A DNA stretch of 64,000 bases from Paenibacillus sp. OK003 (GTDB lineage: Bacteria; Bacillota; Bacilli; Paenibacillales; Paenibacillaceae), in NCBI RefSeq assembly GCF_900109515.1, contig NZ_FOBD01000014.1, forward strand, positions 1-64,000. The letters are read 5' to 3'. A program made the translations under genes and the position numbers. Under the pieces are notes generated by a model, which worked only from the letters and a program-made list of their open reading frames with translations, did not search any database and was not told the origin of the DNA. This document shows positions 33,975 to 43,474 of the stretch, one piece after another. Within the stretch, counting starts at the first letter, position 1. Every line of letters begins with the position of its first letter.

Positions 33975-36900
33975 GTGAAAAAGGTGATGTCAGCACTGGC
34001 CGTGTCGGCTATGTTGATGTCTGCACTACCAACGTCGGTTATGGATGCAGCTGCAAGAATCAGCATTTATATTAACGATGCGGAGCTCTCGTCCGCACAG
34101 GCACCTGTCATGAAAGGTGGACGTGTACTGGTTCCGTTGCGGTCCATCTTTGAAGGATTGGATGCAACAGTAGAGTACACCAACAGAACTAAAACCATTA
34201 AGGCTAGCCGGGGTGACCAAGAAGTCTCGCTGACGCTGGGTTCCAAAACGGCTTACATCAACGGCGAAGCGATCGCACTGGATGTGCCAGCGAACACCAT
34301 CAAAGGAAATACGATGGTTCCGATTCGTTTTGTCAGTGAAGCTTTTGGAGAGAAAGTATTCTGGAATTCCCGTAATCAGCGGGTAGATATCAAAACAACG
34401 TCCACACCTCCTGTGGATGAGACGCAATATGCAGCATGGAACATTTACGGTTCAGTATCTGGAAGCAATGGGGATGGACGTGACCTAACTGTAAGCTTCA
34501 CACGCCCCACATCCGAAAAAGCTGTATCCCAGTATCGTGTGATGCTGGTGAAAACCCGTGATGTAAACAGCTTTAATGAGTCTGCGGCATCGGTTGTGCC
34601 ATCCGGTAATTACACATCCATTTCTCCAAATGGCACTGATCCAAGATTGACGTTGAATGCCCAGACACGCGACGTGAACGGGGATTTGTTAAATACAAGT
34701 GAAACCTATCGTCTGTATGTACTTACAGTGGGGAACAGCAACAACGGCTACAAAAATCAGCTGGCGTGGTCTTCCCAGTCTTTGAAACTAAACAATGTGA
34801 AAACGACGGTTCAACCTGTGACAGGTCTGCGGATCGCAGATATCAGTGATTATGGCGATGGACGTGACCTGGAAATTAACTTCACACAGCCGAGTACAAC
34901 ATCCAATATTACGTATTACCGTGCTTTTGTAGTCAAGTCGAAAGACGCTTCTTCATTCAACCTGACTACGGCCAATAATGTGTCCAGTTCGAATTCAACC
35001 ATTATTTACAAAGGTAACAGCACAGCGGTTAAAACCCAGCTCAGTTCCTCGACGCGTGATACATCCGGGGAATTGATCAAAAACGGCACATCCTATGTCG
35101 TGTATATTGTATCTGTGAGCTCCAATGCGGCAACAGCAGACAATAAACTGTCCACTGTATCATCTTCACTTACGCTGGGCGTAAACACAGCAACAGCACC
35201 AGTCATCACGCAAGTGAAAGACAATTCGGATTATGGAGACGGTCGTGACATTCAAGTGAGCTTCAACCGTTCATCCGATGAGTCCAAAGTTGCTAATTAT
35301 CGAATTTTCGTAGTGCGGAACTCGGTATCCAGCAGCTTTAATCTGACTACGGCGAGCAATCTGTCTTCCAGCTTGTACTATAACGTGAACAAAACAGGCA
35401 ACAATATTACAACAACACTCCCATCCTCCATGAAGGACACAAGTGGGTATAACGTAACGAATCTGCAAGATTATCGGATCTACGTTATGGCTGTAGGTAA
35501 CCAGCAGAACGGCTATACTAATGCGCTGTCTTCCTCCTCGACGCTGTTGAGACTGACAACGAACAGTAATGCTGGAGTTGCAAGCAACATCGGTGTGGCT
35601 GATGTGAGTGACTACAACGATGGACGTGACCTGAAGGTTTCGTTTAATAGAGCTTCGGATGAAACTAACGTTTCAGCGTATCGGGTATATGTGGTACGTT
35701 CTGCTTATGCAGGCAGCTTCACACTGAGCACGGCTAACGCATCGAACAATTATTATCAGGTGAGCAAAACGGGTGGAAATCAGTCATTTACTCTTCCGAG
35801 CAGCGCGGTAGATACTAATGGATCTCGAATCTCTAATGGTGTTTCTTATCGTGTGTTCGTCCTGTCGGTAAGCAATAGCGGCAATTCCAGCCAGAATGCA
35901 TTGTCATCTTATTCTTCACAAATTACGCTAGTACAGAACTCGACTGTGGCCGCTCCGACCTACGTGAATGCAGCGGACATCGGAGATAATGGAGACGGTA
36001 GTGATTTGCAGGTGACATTTAATAGATCGTCTAATGAGACGAATGTTTATCATTACCGTGTTTTCGCAGTCAAAACGGCGAATTTGGGTGGGTTCGATTT
36101 GGCAGAAGCAAATCGGAATCCAAACTATAAAGTTGTGAATAAAGCTAGCGGAAGCGGAAATTATACTTTGACTTTAAAGGATGTAAAAGCAACAGATGGT
36201 ACAGATATTCGAAATGATGAAAACTATCGTATATTTGTGCTCGCAGTAAGCAATAACAGCAACTCTTCCAATGTGCTGTCCACAGCTTATGCTGATATTA
36301 AATTGTCTGTAACAAGTGCTGTTGGAGCAGTTAAAATCACTGATGTAGAAGTTAAAAATGAAGAGCAGGCTGCTGGCGATGCAACGGATGTAACTTTGAA
36401 ATATACGGAACCAGCTTCAAAGGTAGGGATCAGTCGTTATGTTGTAATGATTGCCCCGACTGGAAGCACATTTAATCTAAGTATGGCAAAGAATATTGCA
36501 TTAGCTAATGATAGTAGATCTGTAGAGTTAAATGGAAGTCCGGTTTTACTTTCAAATGCTCTGCTTGACATTAACGGTAAAAATATTGAAGCAGGTAAAT
36601 CGTATACTGCATATATTTTATCAGAGTCCTCCGACAGCAAACGTGATTCAAGCATAGCTAAAGCTACTTTCATAATTAATGCTAAAAAACAGTCACCAAC
36701 ATTTGTAGAGAAGGTAGCAGATGTGAAGGCAACGGCAACCGATACTTCGATTAGTGTAAGTTTCACCAAGCCAGGTAATGAAACAGGAATTTCTCGTTAT
36801 GATGTGTACGTTGTTAAAGCTAAGAGTGGTTCAGGTGATACTGGAACAGCTTTAGAAAGAGTGAATATTGGTAGTAACCCAAGAACAGCAACTGTGAATA

Positions 36901-37103
36901 TTGGAGTTTCCTCCAATGATTCAGACGGTTCAGTTTTTGAAGCGGGAGAATACAAAGTTCTGGTAGTTTCTGTGGCTAGTGATATTACGAAGTATAAAAA
37001 CAATTCAGAAGTAGCTACATTTCCAATTCCGGTAGCTCCTACGGGTACAGACCAAGGGAGCAACAATACACCAGCAACTGCTGGAGATACACCATCTTCA
37101 TAA
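33975..37103 (+). CDS. secreted stalk-domain protein with about seven fibronectin-like repeats
   Basis: A long surface protein (1042 aa from the GTG chosen). The N-terminus VKKVMSALAVSAMLMSALPT is a signal peptide. Next is a copper-amine-oxidase N-terminal-like stalk domain (GGRVLVPLRSIFEGLDATVE, NTMVPIRFVSEAFGEKVFW). Seven repeats of about 126 residues follow, the first five with a DGRDLxVxF-type strand and YRxxVV, the last two diverged (AGDATDVTLKY, ATDTSISVSF). GTG 33975 follows GGAGG by 7 bases; ATGs at 33951 and 33927 are also in frame but have weaker signals. It lacks a sortase motif or SLH region, so its anchoring is unclear. Confidence 0.85.
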   Translation: MKKVMSALAVSAMLMSALPTSVMDAAARISIYINDAELSSAQAPVMKGGRVLVPLRSIFEGLDATVEYTNRTKTIKASRGDQEVSLTLGSKTAYINGEAIALDVPANTIKGNTMVPIRFVSEAFGEKVFWNSRNQRVDIKTTSTPPVDETQYAAWNIYGSVSGSNGDGRDLTVSFTRPTSEKAVSQYRVMLVKTRDVNSFNESAASVVPSGNYTSISPNGTDPRLTLNAQTRDVNGDLLNTSETYRLYVLTVGNSNNGYKNQLAWSSQSLKLNNVKTTVQPVTGLRIADISDYGDGRDLEINFTQPSTTSNITYYRAFVVKSKDASSFNLTTANNVSSSNSTIIYKGNSTAVKTQLSSSTRDTSGELIKNGTSYVVYIVSVSSNAATADNKLSTVSSSLTLGVNTATAPVITQVKDNSDYGDGRDIQVSFNRSSDESKVANYRIFVVRNSVSSSFNLTTASNLSSSLYYNVNKTGNNITTTLPSSMKDTSGYNVTNLQDYRIYVMAVGNQQNGYTNALSSSSTLLRLTTNSNAGVASNIGVADVSDYNDGRDLKVSFNRASDETNVSAYRVYVVRSAYAGSFTLSTANASNNYYQVSKTGGNQSFTLPSSAVDTNGSRISNGVSYRVFVLSVSNSGNSSQNALSSYSSQITLVQNSTVAAPTYVNAADIGDNGDGSDLQVTFNRSSNETNVYHYRVFAVKTANLGGFDLAEANRNPNYKVVNKASGSGNYTLTLKDVKATDGTDIRNDENYRIFVLAVSNNSNSSNVLSTAYADIKLSVTSAVGAVKITDVEVKNEEQAAGDATDVTLKYTEPASKVGISRYVVMIAPTGSTFNLSMAKNIALANDSRSVELNGSPVLLSNALLDINGKNIEAGKSYTAYILSESSDSKRDSSIAKATFIINAKKQSPTFVEKVADVKATATDTSISVSFTKPGNETGISRYDVYVVKAKSGSGDTGTALERVNIGSNPRTATVNIGVSSNDSDGSVFEAGEYKVLVVSVASDITKYKNNSEVATFPIPVAPTGTDQGSNNTPATAGDTPSS

Positions 37104-37163
37104 TAATAGAGAAAGTTTAACGTTGAATAAGTTGAGTTAGTTCTTTTTGATGAGCTCCAGAAG

Positions 37164-37305
37164 TAGTGGAGGGGACGGAATCGATTCTGAAGAAGCGGTA
37201 GCGCTCGCCTTTGTCTCCGAATTTAAACCTTATAGAGGTTGAATCAAAAAAAATTTGGAGACAACAGCGATCGAAAGAACGATCCGTAACCGGAACGGCC
37301 ACTCC
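37164..37305 (+). repeat. structured intergenic repeat, full copy (copy G)
   Basis: Outermost AGTGG/CCACT, outer ACGGAATCGATTCT against AGAACGATCCGT, inner TTGTCTCCGAATTT (37211-37224) against AAATTTGGAGACAA (37251-37264). The GAAGCGGTAGCGCTCGCC core and ACAGCGATCGAAAG block are as in other copies. It follows the stalk gene. Confidence 0.78.
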
Positions 37306-37348
37306 AAGAACCAACAATCTTATCTTTCAGTTATGTTAACAACTCAGG

Positions 37349-37380
37349 CTCCCTTTCCAAAAGTGAAGGGGAGTTTTTCT
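37349..37380 (+). terminator. terminator after copy G
   Basis: CTCCC (37349-37353) pairs with GGGAG (37369-37373) around a TTTCC..GAA inner part, followed by five Ts. Confidence 0.65.
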
Positions 37381-37539
37381 TAATCTCAAAGGTTGTTCTG
37401 CTAATGTAGTGAATTCTCTGAATCAAATATACTGCACTATAAAATCCTGTTACCAAAAAGGTTCCTTTGGCTGTTGCTGCATCGAGTCAACCGATGGATA
37501 ATAGGAGAAAGAAGAGCATGATCCGAAAGGAATGATGGA

Positions 37540-38457
37540 ATGCTTGCATTTCGCTTGACCGGCCTGCCGGATTCCCGGTTGCCTCTGTATCTGTATTGTG
37601 TGGGAACACAAGAAGAGAAAGTTCAATTTAGACCGGATGGATTTCCGGTGTATCAGCTTTTTTTGTTACGCAGCGGCAAAGGGGAATTGAAAGTTCCGGG
37701 TGAAGGAGTGTGGACAGTGTCGGCGGGTGAACTGTTCGTGATGGAGCCTGGGGTGGCCCATGAGTACATTCCGCATTCCAAAACACATGGGGAGCTTGGA
37801 TACATCGGCATTGGTGGAGAGGCGGCGGGGGCGGTGCTTCGGTCGGCGGGACTGCTGCCGATGAGGCCATGGCGCTTGTCGGAATTTGAACAGTTTTGGT
37901 CACGTGTTACGGACATCTGGCACTCGCTGGACAATGGGATGACTGAAATGTGGAACAGCTCAGCGGTCATCTACCAGCTTGTTCTGGACCTGTCCCGGTC
38001 CATTCTCCCTCTGCGTGAGGAGACAGGGGAGCGAGTAGCACGGAGTGGATCATTAACACGTTCTGAGCGCGAGTCGGAATCGGCAAATGAAGCATTCACC
38101 CGAGCTGTGTCACTGATGCAAACGCACTACCAGGATGATCTGCTGCTGAAGCATGTAGCTGAAGCCGTTGGTTATTCGGTGCAGCACCTGAACCGATTAT
38201 TTCACCAGAGGCATGGGATAACGGGACACCAGTACATGCAGCGATTGCGTTTGCAGAAGGCGTCCGAATGGTTGGACAAGCACCCACAAGCAAGTGTAAG
38301 AGAGGCTGCGGAGACAGTTGGTATGGAAGTGAACTACTTTATCCGCATGTATAAGCGAGAGTTCGGAGAGACTCCGGGCAAGGAAATCAAGCATCGCATT
38401 CAGCTCAAAATGGAGAAAGACTCTACGGGCCCTGTGGATCATCTATATGAAGTATGA
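37540..38457 (+). CDS. AraC family transcriptional regulator with cupin sensor
   Basis: A 305-aa regulator. The N-terminal cupin-like part (FLLRSGKGELKVPGEGVWTV, FVMEPGVAHEYIP) probably binds a small ligand. The C-terminal AraC pair of helix-turn-helix motifs is seen in DLLLKHVAEAVGYSVQHLNRLFHQRHG and SVREAAETVGMEVNYFIRMYKREFGETP. It stands alone and no target is adjacent, so I cannot name the regulated sugar or process. GAAAGG lies 9 bases before the ATG. A terminator follows. Confidence 0.9.
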   Translation: MLAFRLTGLPDSRLPLYLYCVGTQEEKVQFRPDGFPVYQLFLLRSGKGELKVPGEGVWTVSAGELFVMEPGVAHEYIPHSKTHGELGYIGIGGEAAGAVLRSAGLLPMRPWRLSEFEQFWSRVTDIWHSLDNGMTEMWNSSAVIYQLVLDLSRSILPLREETGERVARSGSLTRSERESESANEAFTRAVSLMQTHYQDDLLLKHVAEAVGYSVQHLNRLFHQRHGITGHQYMQRLRLQKASEWLDKHPQASVREAAETVGMEVNYFIRMYKREFGETPGKEIKHRIQLKMEKDSTGPVDHLYEV

Positions 38458-38604
38458 CAAGGTCATCCTTTCGGATATGGATTCAGTTTCAAACGAGCTA
38501 CTGACTGTATGTAAGGTTACTCATAAGGTGTGCACGTGATCACCTTTACCTCTGATAGATAAAGAGCAGTATGAGCTTTTTCTGAACGGTCTGAAAATAA
38601 AAAT

Positions 38605-38657
38605 AGCTGTCGAGAATTTCTCAACAGCTGGTTGGGGGCCATTAGGGCCCCTTTTTT
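38605..38657 (+). terminator. double hairpin terminator of the AraC gene
   Basis: AGCTGT..ACAGCT (38605-38629) followed directly by GGGGCC-ATTAG-GGCCCC and six Ts. Confidence 0.85.
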
Positions 38658-38762
38658 GACACTCGATATTCTATTTCATCACCGAATTGTCGTACTTCAT
38701 CTTCGCACACCACATAACTGGGATATACCCAATGCTGCTGCCCACAAAGGGCACCAACATCC

Positions 38763-39596
38763 TTATGCTTTCTTTTGTCCGAATAGTGGTCTCAACGTAG
38801 CCAATCCCACAATCCCGATTACGAGACTAATCCACGGAGCCAGCGTAAATACGGGAAGGCTGTCACGCAGCGGATATCCTACAAATAAGACAAGCACAAC
38901 GATAACGATATAGATGACGATTCCGCGAAGATTGACCTGTGGTCTGGCCGTCTTGTCTGCTCCCTGATCATCTGGACGCTCAGCAAGGCGGCGAAGCATT
39001 TCAACCAATGCAATACCTCCAACCGCCGCAACGATTAGGGAGAACAGGCTGATATGGCTAAATGGTTCCGTATCTCCACCCGTCCAACCAATAAATAGCC
39101 CAACTGCACCTTGAATCAGCATGACAAAAGACAAAGCTGCCCAGGAGATCATGAAGTACCATTTGGGCGTCCGTTTAACTTGATCCTTAGTCTCCGCAGG
39201 CTCGGCTTCAACTGCTGCTGCCTTCTTGGCTGACGTACTGGTTTTATTGGATTTGCTTCCGCCCCGTACGGCCGTACTTGAAGCTCTGGATGAGTCCATA
39301 TTTGATTCACCAGCAGTTGCGGACGGATTATTGTCTGCTACTCCTAGTTGTGAATAGATATCCTTTTGCATATCAGGTCCATATAACTCACGAGCAGGCT
39401 TGCCGTCACGCTGAGCTTGTACGATGGCTCTTCCAGCCGAGAGAATCCATTCTTCCTGCGTTCTCTCATCGGCAGGTGCTTGACGCGCAATGGTGCTGAT
39501 CTGATCGAACAGTTTTACATGTTCCGGTGTCATCTTACTCATTTCGGTCATTTGCCGATTCTGTATTTCTTTCAACTTCTTATAGGAAATCCCCAA
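38763..39596 (-). CDS. DUF1129-like membrane protein
   Basis: A 277-aa protein, starting with TTG (GISYKKLKEIQNRQMTEMSK) at 39596 after a GGGGGAG ribosome binding site. The frame stays open upstream, but that part is not needed. The N-terminal half is helical and soluble, then an Ala/Thr/Ser/Lys-rich linker. Four membrane helices follow (WYFMISWAALSFVMLIQGAV, HISLFSLIVAAVGGIALV, IVIYIVIVVLVLFVGYPL, PWISLVIGIVGLATL). The pattern fits the DUF1129 group of Firmicutes; function unknown. Confidence 0.75.
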   Translation of the reverse strand: MGISYKKLKEIQNRQMTEMSKMTPEHVKLFDQISTIARQAPADERTQEEWILSAGRAIVQAQRDGKPARELYGPDMQKDIYSQLGVADNNPSATAGESNMDSSRASSTAVRGGSKSNKTSTSAKKAAAVEAEPAETKDQVKRTPKWYFMISWAALSFVMLIQGAVGLFIGWTGGDTEPFSHISLFSLIVAAVGGIALVEMLRRLAERPDDQGADKTARPQVNLRGIVIYIVIVVLVLFVGYPLRDSLPVFTLAPWISLVIGIVGLATLRPLFGQKKA

Positions 39597-39691
39597 TGAT
39601 TGCTCCCCCTGTCTACACACGTTCTGATCCCCGGTGATCTGGAGACCCTGACGGTATTTTAGTATACGGGAAGGGCTCTCGTTTCGCAAAG

Positions 39692-39811
39692 TCATTCCTT
39701 ATAAAACAACTGTTTACGATTCGACCATAGCCCTGCGCAGGCCAGAATGACACAGGTGCATAACAGCACCAGTTTTCCGTGACTACGAATCCATTCCAAG
39801 ATGTGTTCCAT
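39692..39811 (-). CDS. small membrane protein, 39 aa
   Basis: A short gene reading MEHILEWIRSHGKLVLLC and ending SNRKQLFYKE. It has one clear hydrophobic segment (KLVLLCTCVILACAGLW) and a basic tail. AAAGGG stands about 8 bases before the ATG. It lies 95 bp upstream of the DUF1129 gene on the same strand and may be cotranscribed. No family recognised; a longer overlapping frame (39613-39819) has no ribosome binding site. Confidence 0.5.
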   Translation of the reverse strand: MEHILEWIRSHGKLVLLCTCVILACAGLWSNRKQLFYKE

Positions 39812-40009
39812 GAATTCAACCCTTTCGCCAGAAGGAATCAGAGGCAAATGTTGGCTATAATATTTTGCTTAGGTTCTCCGTGGTTCGCCATTAATATGCG
39901 TAAGTGCTCGTCAAGTTCTAACGATTGTGTGAAGAATGAATAAAGTACAGCCGATTCCACCACAATAGTAGCATTTCCAACAGAAACCAGGGATTGGAGT
40001 GTGGCAGGT

Positions 40010-40246
40010 ATGGATCAACAAACGGATAAACTAACAAGGAAGCTGCTGCTGAATAGCAACTCTCGTGGAGTAACAGATGAGGTTGTGCCAATGGAAGAGA
40101 CGTTGGAGGATGTTGAATATGCGGAAGAGTATACAGATGGAACCTTTCAGTCTGGGAGCTTCTGGGGGAGCTCGAATTCGGTTCATGAACATGATTGGCA
40201 GGGTAGAGTGGAGACCCATGAGATGTTCCGTCGCAGTTATGAGTAG
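40010..40246 (+). CDS. small acidic protein, 78 aa, unknown function
   Basis: Begins MDQQTDKLTRKLLLNSNSRG, followed by an acidic stretch (VVPMEETLEDVEYAEEYTDG) and ends ETHEMFRRSYE. It has no membrane segment or Cys. A GTG at 40001 is in frame, but GGAG at 39996 favours ATG 40010. A clear terminator follows, which supports a real transcription unit. No family recognised. Confidence 0.55.
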   Translation: MDQQTDKLTRKLLLNSNSRGVTDEVVPMEETLEDVEYAEEYTDGTFQSGSFWGSSNSVHEHDWQGRVETHEMFRRSYE

Positions 40247-40271
40247 TGACTTTAAGTATTAGAAATGATTC

Positions 40272-40305
40272 GAGTCAGCTGTGGTCAGCTTGGCTCATTT
40301 TTTTT
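40272..40305 (+). terminator. terminator of the 78-aa gene
   Basis: GAG..CTC with an inner AGCTG/CAGCT stem, followed by a run of Ts. Confidence 0.75.
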
Positions 40306-40485
40306 GCGAAATTACCGATAAAATGTAGACAAGGTACGTCTGGAACTAGACATTTCCTCACGTTGACTTGAGGTTCACAGGATGATAATATACTATTATC
40401 ATCTTAATACACATTAAACTTATCGGATTTATATATAATTAACAAAATGAACATGAGCAGGGAAGAATGGAAAGGGGAAATGGGC

Positions 40486-41316
40486 ATGGAGCGTCAGATC
40501 AGTGTTCGTCATGGGCAAGAAGAATTAACAGCCACGATTCATTATCCGGTCGTCAAAGACATCAAGGAGGGAAATCACCAACAGCGCGTGCCTCTTGCTA
40601 TCATCTGCCATGGATTCGTAGGAAGTCGGATCGGTGTGGATCGTCTGTTTGTGAAGACCGCCCGTGAGCTGGCCGAAGATGGATATTTGGTGCTGCGCTT
40701 CGATTACATCGGCTGCGGGGAGAGCAGCGGTGAGTATGGAGCTGAAGGACTTGAATCCATGATTACCCAAACACGTTCTGTGCTGGACTATGCGGTAAAT
40801 TGCAGTGATGTCGATCCAACCCGTGTAACGCTGATCGGTCATAGTCTGGGTGGAGCTGTTGCTCTGCTGACTGCTGTCCGCGACAAACGGGTCAAAAATC
40901 TCGTCATGTGGTCATCTGTGGGATATCCGTTCAATGATATTGTGAAAATTACCGGACGTGATGTGTACGATGAAGGGGTGAAGCTGGGATCTGCTGATTA
41001 TCTCGGCTACAAGTTTACACCAGCATTCTTTGAATCACTGGCTGAACATCAGCCATTCCAGGAAGCCGTTAAATTTAACGGGGATGTGCTGGTGGTGCAC
41101 GGTACGTCAGATGAAATCATTCCTGTCGATTACGCGTTCCTGTATCAAAAGGTATTCTGGATGCGCCAGGAAGGCCGCTGCGACAAGGAGATTATATTCC
41201 AGGGCGATCATACCTTCTCTTCCGGTAAAGAGCGTGAACAGCTAATTACGCGTACGAGAGAATGGCTGGGAGAGCGTCAAAAGATTGAACAGGATTGGCA
41301 GCACTGGATGATTTAA
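40486..41316 (+). CDS. alpha/beta hydrolase (serine aminopeptidase S33-like)
   Basis: A 276-aa cytosolic hydrolase. The oxyanion HGFVGSRIG, the nucleophile elbow LIGHSLGGAVALL, the acid in VVHGTSDEIIPVDYA and the His in FQGDHTFSSGKE form the expected catalytic set. The frame is open back to 40447. AAAGGGG at 40471 best fits ATG 40486. The substrate is unknown; the family includes esterases and acylglycerol lipases. Confidence 0.87.
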   Translation: MERQISVRHGQEELTATIHYPVVKDIKEGNHQQRVPLAIICHGFVGSRIGVDRLFVKTARELAEDGYLVLRFDYIGCGESSGEYGAEGLESMITQTRSVLDYAVNCSDVDPTRVTLIGHSLGGAVALLTAVRDKRVKNLVMWSSVGYPFNDIVKITGRDVYDEGVKLGSADYLGYKFTPAFFESLAEHQPFQEAVKFNGDVLVVHGTSDEIIPVDYAFLYQKVFWMRQEGRCDKEIIFQGDHTFSSGKEREQLITRTREWLGERQKIEQDWQHWMI

Positions 41317-41495
41317 GAGGGCTAAATATCAATCTCTATGATTAGGCTGGAGCATTCTATAGCCAACATGGATTGGTCCATAAGGCAACATGCGCGTCCA
41401 GATTGCATCTGATTGGGATGTTAGCTTGGAAAAGCGCCTTCTTCGGGGTAAAATAGAAGGGTAAGCATCCTATCCGTGTCTGGAGGTTGGCAGCA

Positions 41496-42281
41496 ATGAC
41501 ATTACCCGCACTATTCATTGCGCATGGTTCTCCCGCTCTGGCGGTGGAGAGCAATGACTACACTCAATTTTTGAACCAGCTTGGAGACAGGCTGCCGGCT
41601 CCGAAAGCCATTGTTGTATTTACGGCGCATTGGGATCGTCCCGAACCGTCCGTGACAATGGATGATACACATCAGACCTTGCATGATTTTTACGGATTTC
41701 CCTCTAATATGTATACAATGAATTACCCTGCGCCTGGTCAGCCAGACCTTGCTAATGAGATCTGCGCTCTGTTCACTCGTAGTAATCTTCCTCATCAGCC
41801 GGTTCGAGGCCGGGGATTGGATCACGGGGTATGGGTACCGCTGTTACACATGTATCCAGAGGCCAATATTCCTGTTATTGCGGTATCTGTCGACTCGTTG
41901 CGTTCCCCGCAGGAACAGTATGATATAGGCCGGATGCTGGAGCAGCTGCGTCATGATAATGTGCTGATCATTGGCAGCGGCGGAACAGTTCATAACTTGC
42001 GCATGCTTGGCACTAATGATGAACCGCAAGACTGGGCAGTGGAATTCGATAACTGGATTGGCGAGCGGCTTGAGCAGTGGAATACAAGAGAGCTGTTTCA
42101 ATATGACAAAAAAGCGCCCCATGCCCGCACAGCAGTTCCATCTTATGGAACGGAGCACATTGCGCCTTTGTTCTATGCTATGGGTACGGCCGATATGTCA
42201 CGATCTGCAAAACGTCTATTTCAGTCGTATCCTTACGGTACGCTCAGTTTGAACTGCTGGCAGTTTGGTGACGACGTATAA
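41496..42281 (+). CDS. class III extradiol dioxygenase (4,5-DOPA dioxygenase / YgiD family)
   Basis: A 261-aa LigB-fold enzyme. Metal and active-site His residues are visible in LFIAHGSPALA, VVFTAHWD, GLDHGVWVPL and GGTVHNL. It splits aromatic catechol rings in the family; the substrate here is unknown. GGAGG precedes the ATG at 41496; the longer frame from 41487 adds only three residues. Not in an obvious operon. A terminator follows. Confidence 0.87.
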   Translation: MTLPALFIAHGSPALAVESNDYTQFLNQLGDRLPAPKAIVVFTAHWDRPEPSVTMDDTHQTLHDFYGFPSNMYTMNYPAPGQPDLANEICALFTRSNLPHQPVRGRGLDHGVWVPLLHMYPEANIPVIAVSVDSLRSPQEQYDIGRMLEQLRHDNVLIIGSGGTVHNLRMLGTNDEPQDWAVEFDNWIGERLEQWNTRELFQYDKKAPHARTAVPSYGTEHIAPLFYAMGTADMSRSAKRLFQSYPYGTLSLNCWQFGDDV

Positions 42282-42385
42282 CTCGGAACAGACAAGAGTA
42301 CGTGAACAGGTCTGAGGGTTGTATTTTGCAAAAAAATACGTTGTTCTTTGACCAGACAGACTTAGGTTATGAATGAGCTGAACCA

Positions 42386-42430
42386 AAAAAGGTTTCTGCG
42401 GCCAGCGTAATGGGCTTCAGGAACCTTTTT
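42386..42430. terminator. bidirectional terminator
   Basis: AAAAAGGTTTCTG (42386-42398) pairs with CAGGAACCTTTTT (42418-42430), with A and T tails on either side. It separates converging genes. Confidence 0.85.
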
Positions 42431-42462
42431 GTATGACTTGAGCATTCTGCAAATGAGTATAA

Positions 42463-42675
42463 TCACTTGCGAATTTCGAAAAGCTCACATGCTGTACGCG
42501 AGTGATATGCCAGTTCACTTACACTGGACTGAACAACAACGGTATTGCTGTCAAAACGGATAATGACGCCACCGGAATCAATCTGGTGATTATCTTTAAA
42601 AACACGGACTTTGTGCTTCATTTCCATAGCTTCCTGGAAGTCTGCATCGGTCTCAAGACGGCGCTGGGTTGGCAT
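42463..42675 (-). CDS. small conserved-type protein, 70 aa, unknown function
   Basis: Reads MPTQRRLETDADFQEAMEMK, then HKVRVFKDNHQIDSGGVIIR and FDSNTVVVQSSVSELAYH. The alternating strand pattern with SGGVIIRFDSNTVVV recalls small beta-barrel (Sm-like) folds, but it is not Hfq by motif. AAAGGAG lies 8 bases before the ATG, which supports coding. No family assigned. Confidence 0.6.
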   Translation of the reverse strand: MPTQRRLETDADFQEAMEMKHKVRVFKDNHQIDSGGVIIRFDSNTVVVQSSVSELAYHSRTACELFEIRK

Positions 42676-42768
42676 GTCATGTACTCCTTTGATTGTAATC
42701 GATCGATATGTTCATCATAATACGTGTTTCTGTCGATGGGCAAGTCAGATGACATACAAGCTTAGATA

Positions 42769-42812
42769 AAAAAACAAAAAAGTCCTGCTCTCCAGGGGGA
42801 GGGGAGCAGGAC
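42769..42812 (-). terminator. terminator of the DoxX gene
   Basis: GTCCTGCTC (42782-42790) pairs with GAGCAGGAC (42804-42812). The minus strand runs into a T-rich tract. Confidence 0.8.
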
Positions 42813-42833
42813 CGGGAAAAGTATATTTAATAT

Positions 42834-43373
42834 TTAGGCTGTTTTGTGCGTAGGGTTTATCGTTGGTGTGTCTTTAGGCAGGCTGCCTTTATTGCGAGTG
42901 AACAATCCGCGGAGGTAAGGCATTACCCAATGATCCAAACCGATTTTACCAGCGTTCGCACCAGCGACTACAAGGAAGACTTCCATCAGAACTAATTGAG
43001 CATTCGTGCTTACTGTTCCCGAGAAGAGGAACGCGAAGTTCATGACCATCGCCATCAGTGCTGCCAGTGTTGTAAAGCACCCAAGAATGAGACCCAGACC
43101 TACAAGGAATTCACCCAGCGGGATGATGAAGTCGAACAGTCCTGCATTTGGTACCGCGAATTTCTCAAGGAAGGTTGCCCACCAAGCTTGCACCGCCGGG
43201 TGATCACCAGTTGCTTTTTCTACAGCGCCTGCAAGGAATCCGCCAGCTTCGAATCCACCTGTTAATTTGCCCCAGCCATGTGTCATCCAGTCGTAACCGA
43301 TATACACCCGAAGTACTGTCAAAATCCACATTGCCACTTTGTTTTCTCTAAGCCATTGGTTGAAGCTGAACAT
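42834..43373 (-). CDS. DoxX family membrane protein
   Basis: A 179-aa protein with four membrane helices. The N-terminus WLRENKVAMWILTVLRVYIGYDWMTHGWGK and later IPLGEFLVGLGLILGCFTTLAALMAMVMNFAFLFSG fit the DoxX family. The ATG at 43373 follows GAAGGAGTGG; the frame is open 39 codons further but without signal. DoxX proteins are linked to redox and oxidative-stress processes; the exact role here is unknown. A Rex/Fnr-like operator lies upstream. Confidence 0.87.
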   Translation of the reverse strand: MFSFNQWLRENKVAMWILTVLRVYIGYDWMTHGWGKLTGGFEAGGFLAGAVEKATGDHPAVQAWWATFLEKFAVPNAGLFDFIIPLGEFLVGLGLILGCFTTLAALMAMVMNFAFLFSGTVSTNAQLVLMEVFLVVAGANAGKIGLDHWVMPYLRGLFTRNKGSLPKDTPTINPTHKTA

Positions 43374-43474
43374 ATAAACCACTCCTTCATGGAATCTAGT
43401 GTGTGTTGTTGTTTTTTGTTTTTCTAAGTGATCACCTTTGATGTCTTTATTGTATAGTTCATAAGTCATCTTGT

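Noticed and set aside
38660..38770. Short minus-strand frame after the DUF1129 gene
   Set aside because: Only 29 codons, with the possible ribosome binding site touching the ATG; it overlaps the DUF1129 end, so support is too weak.
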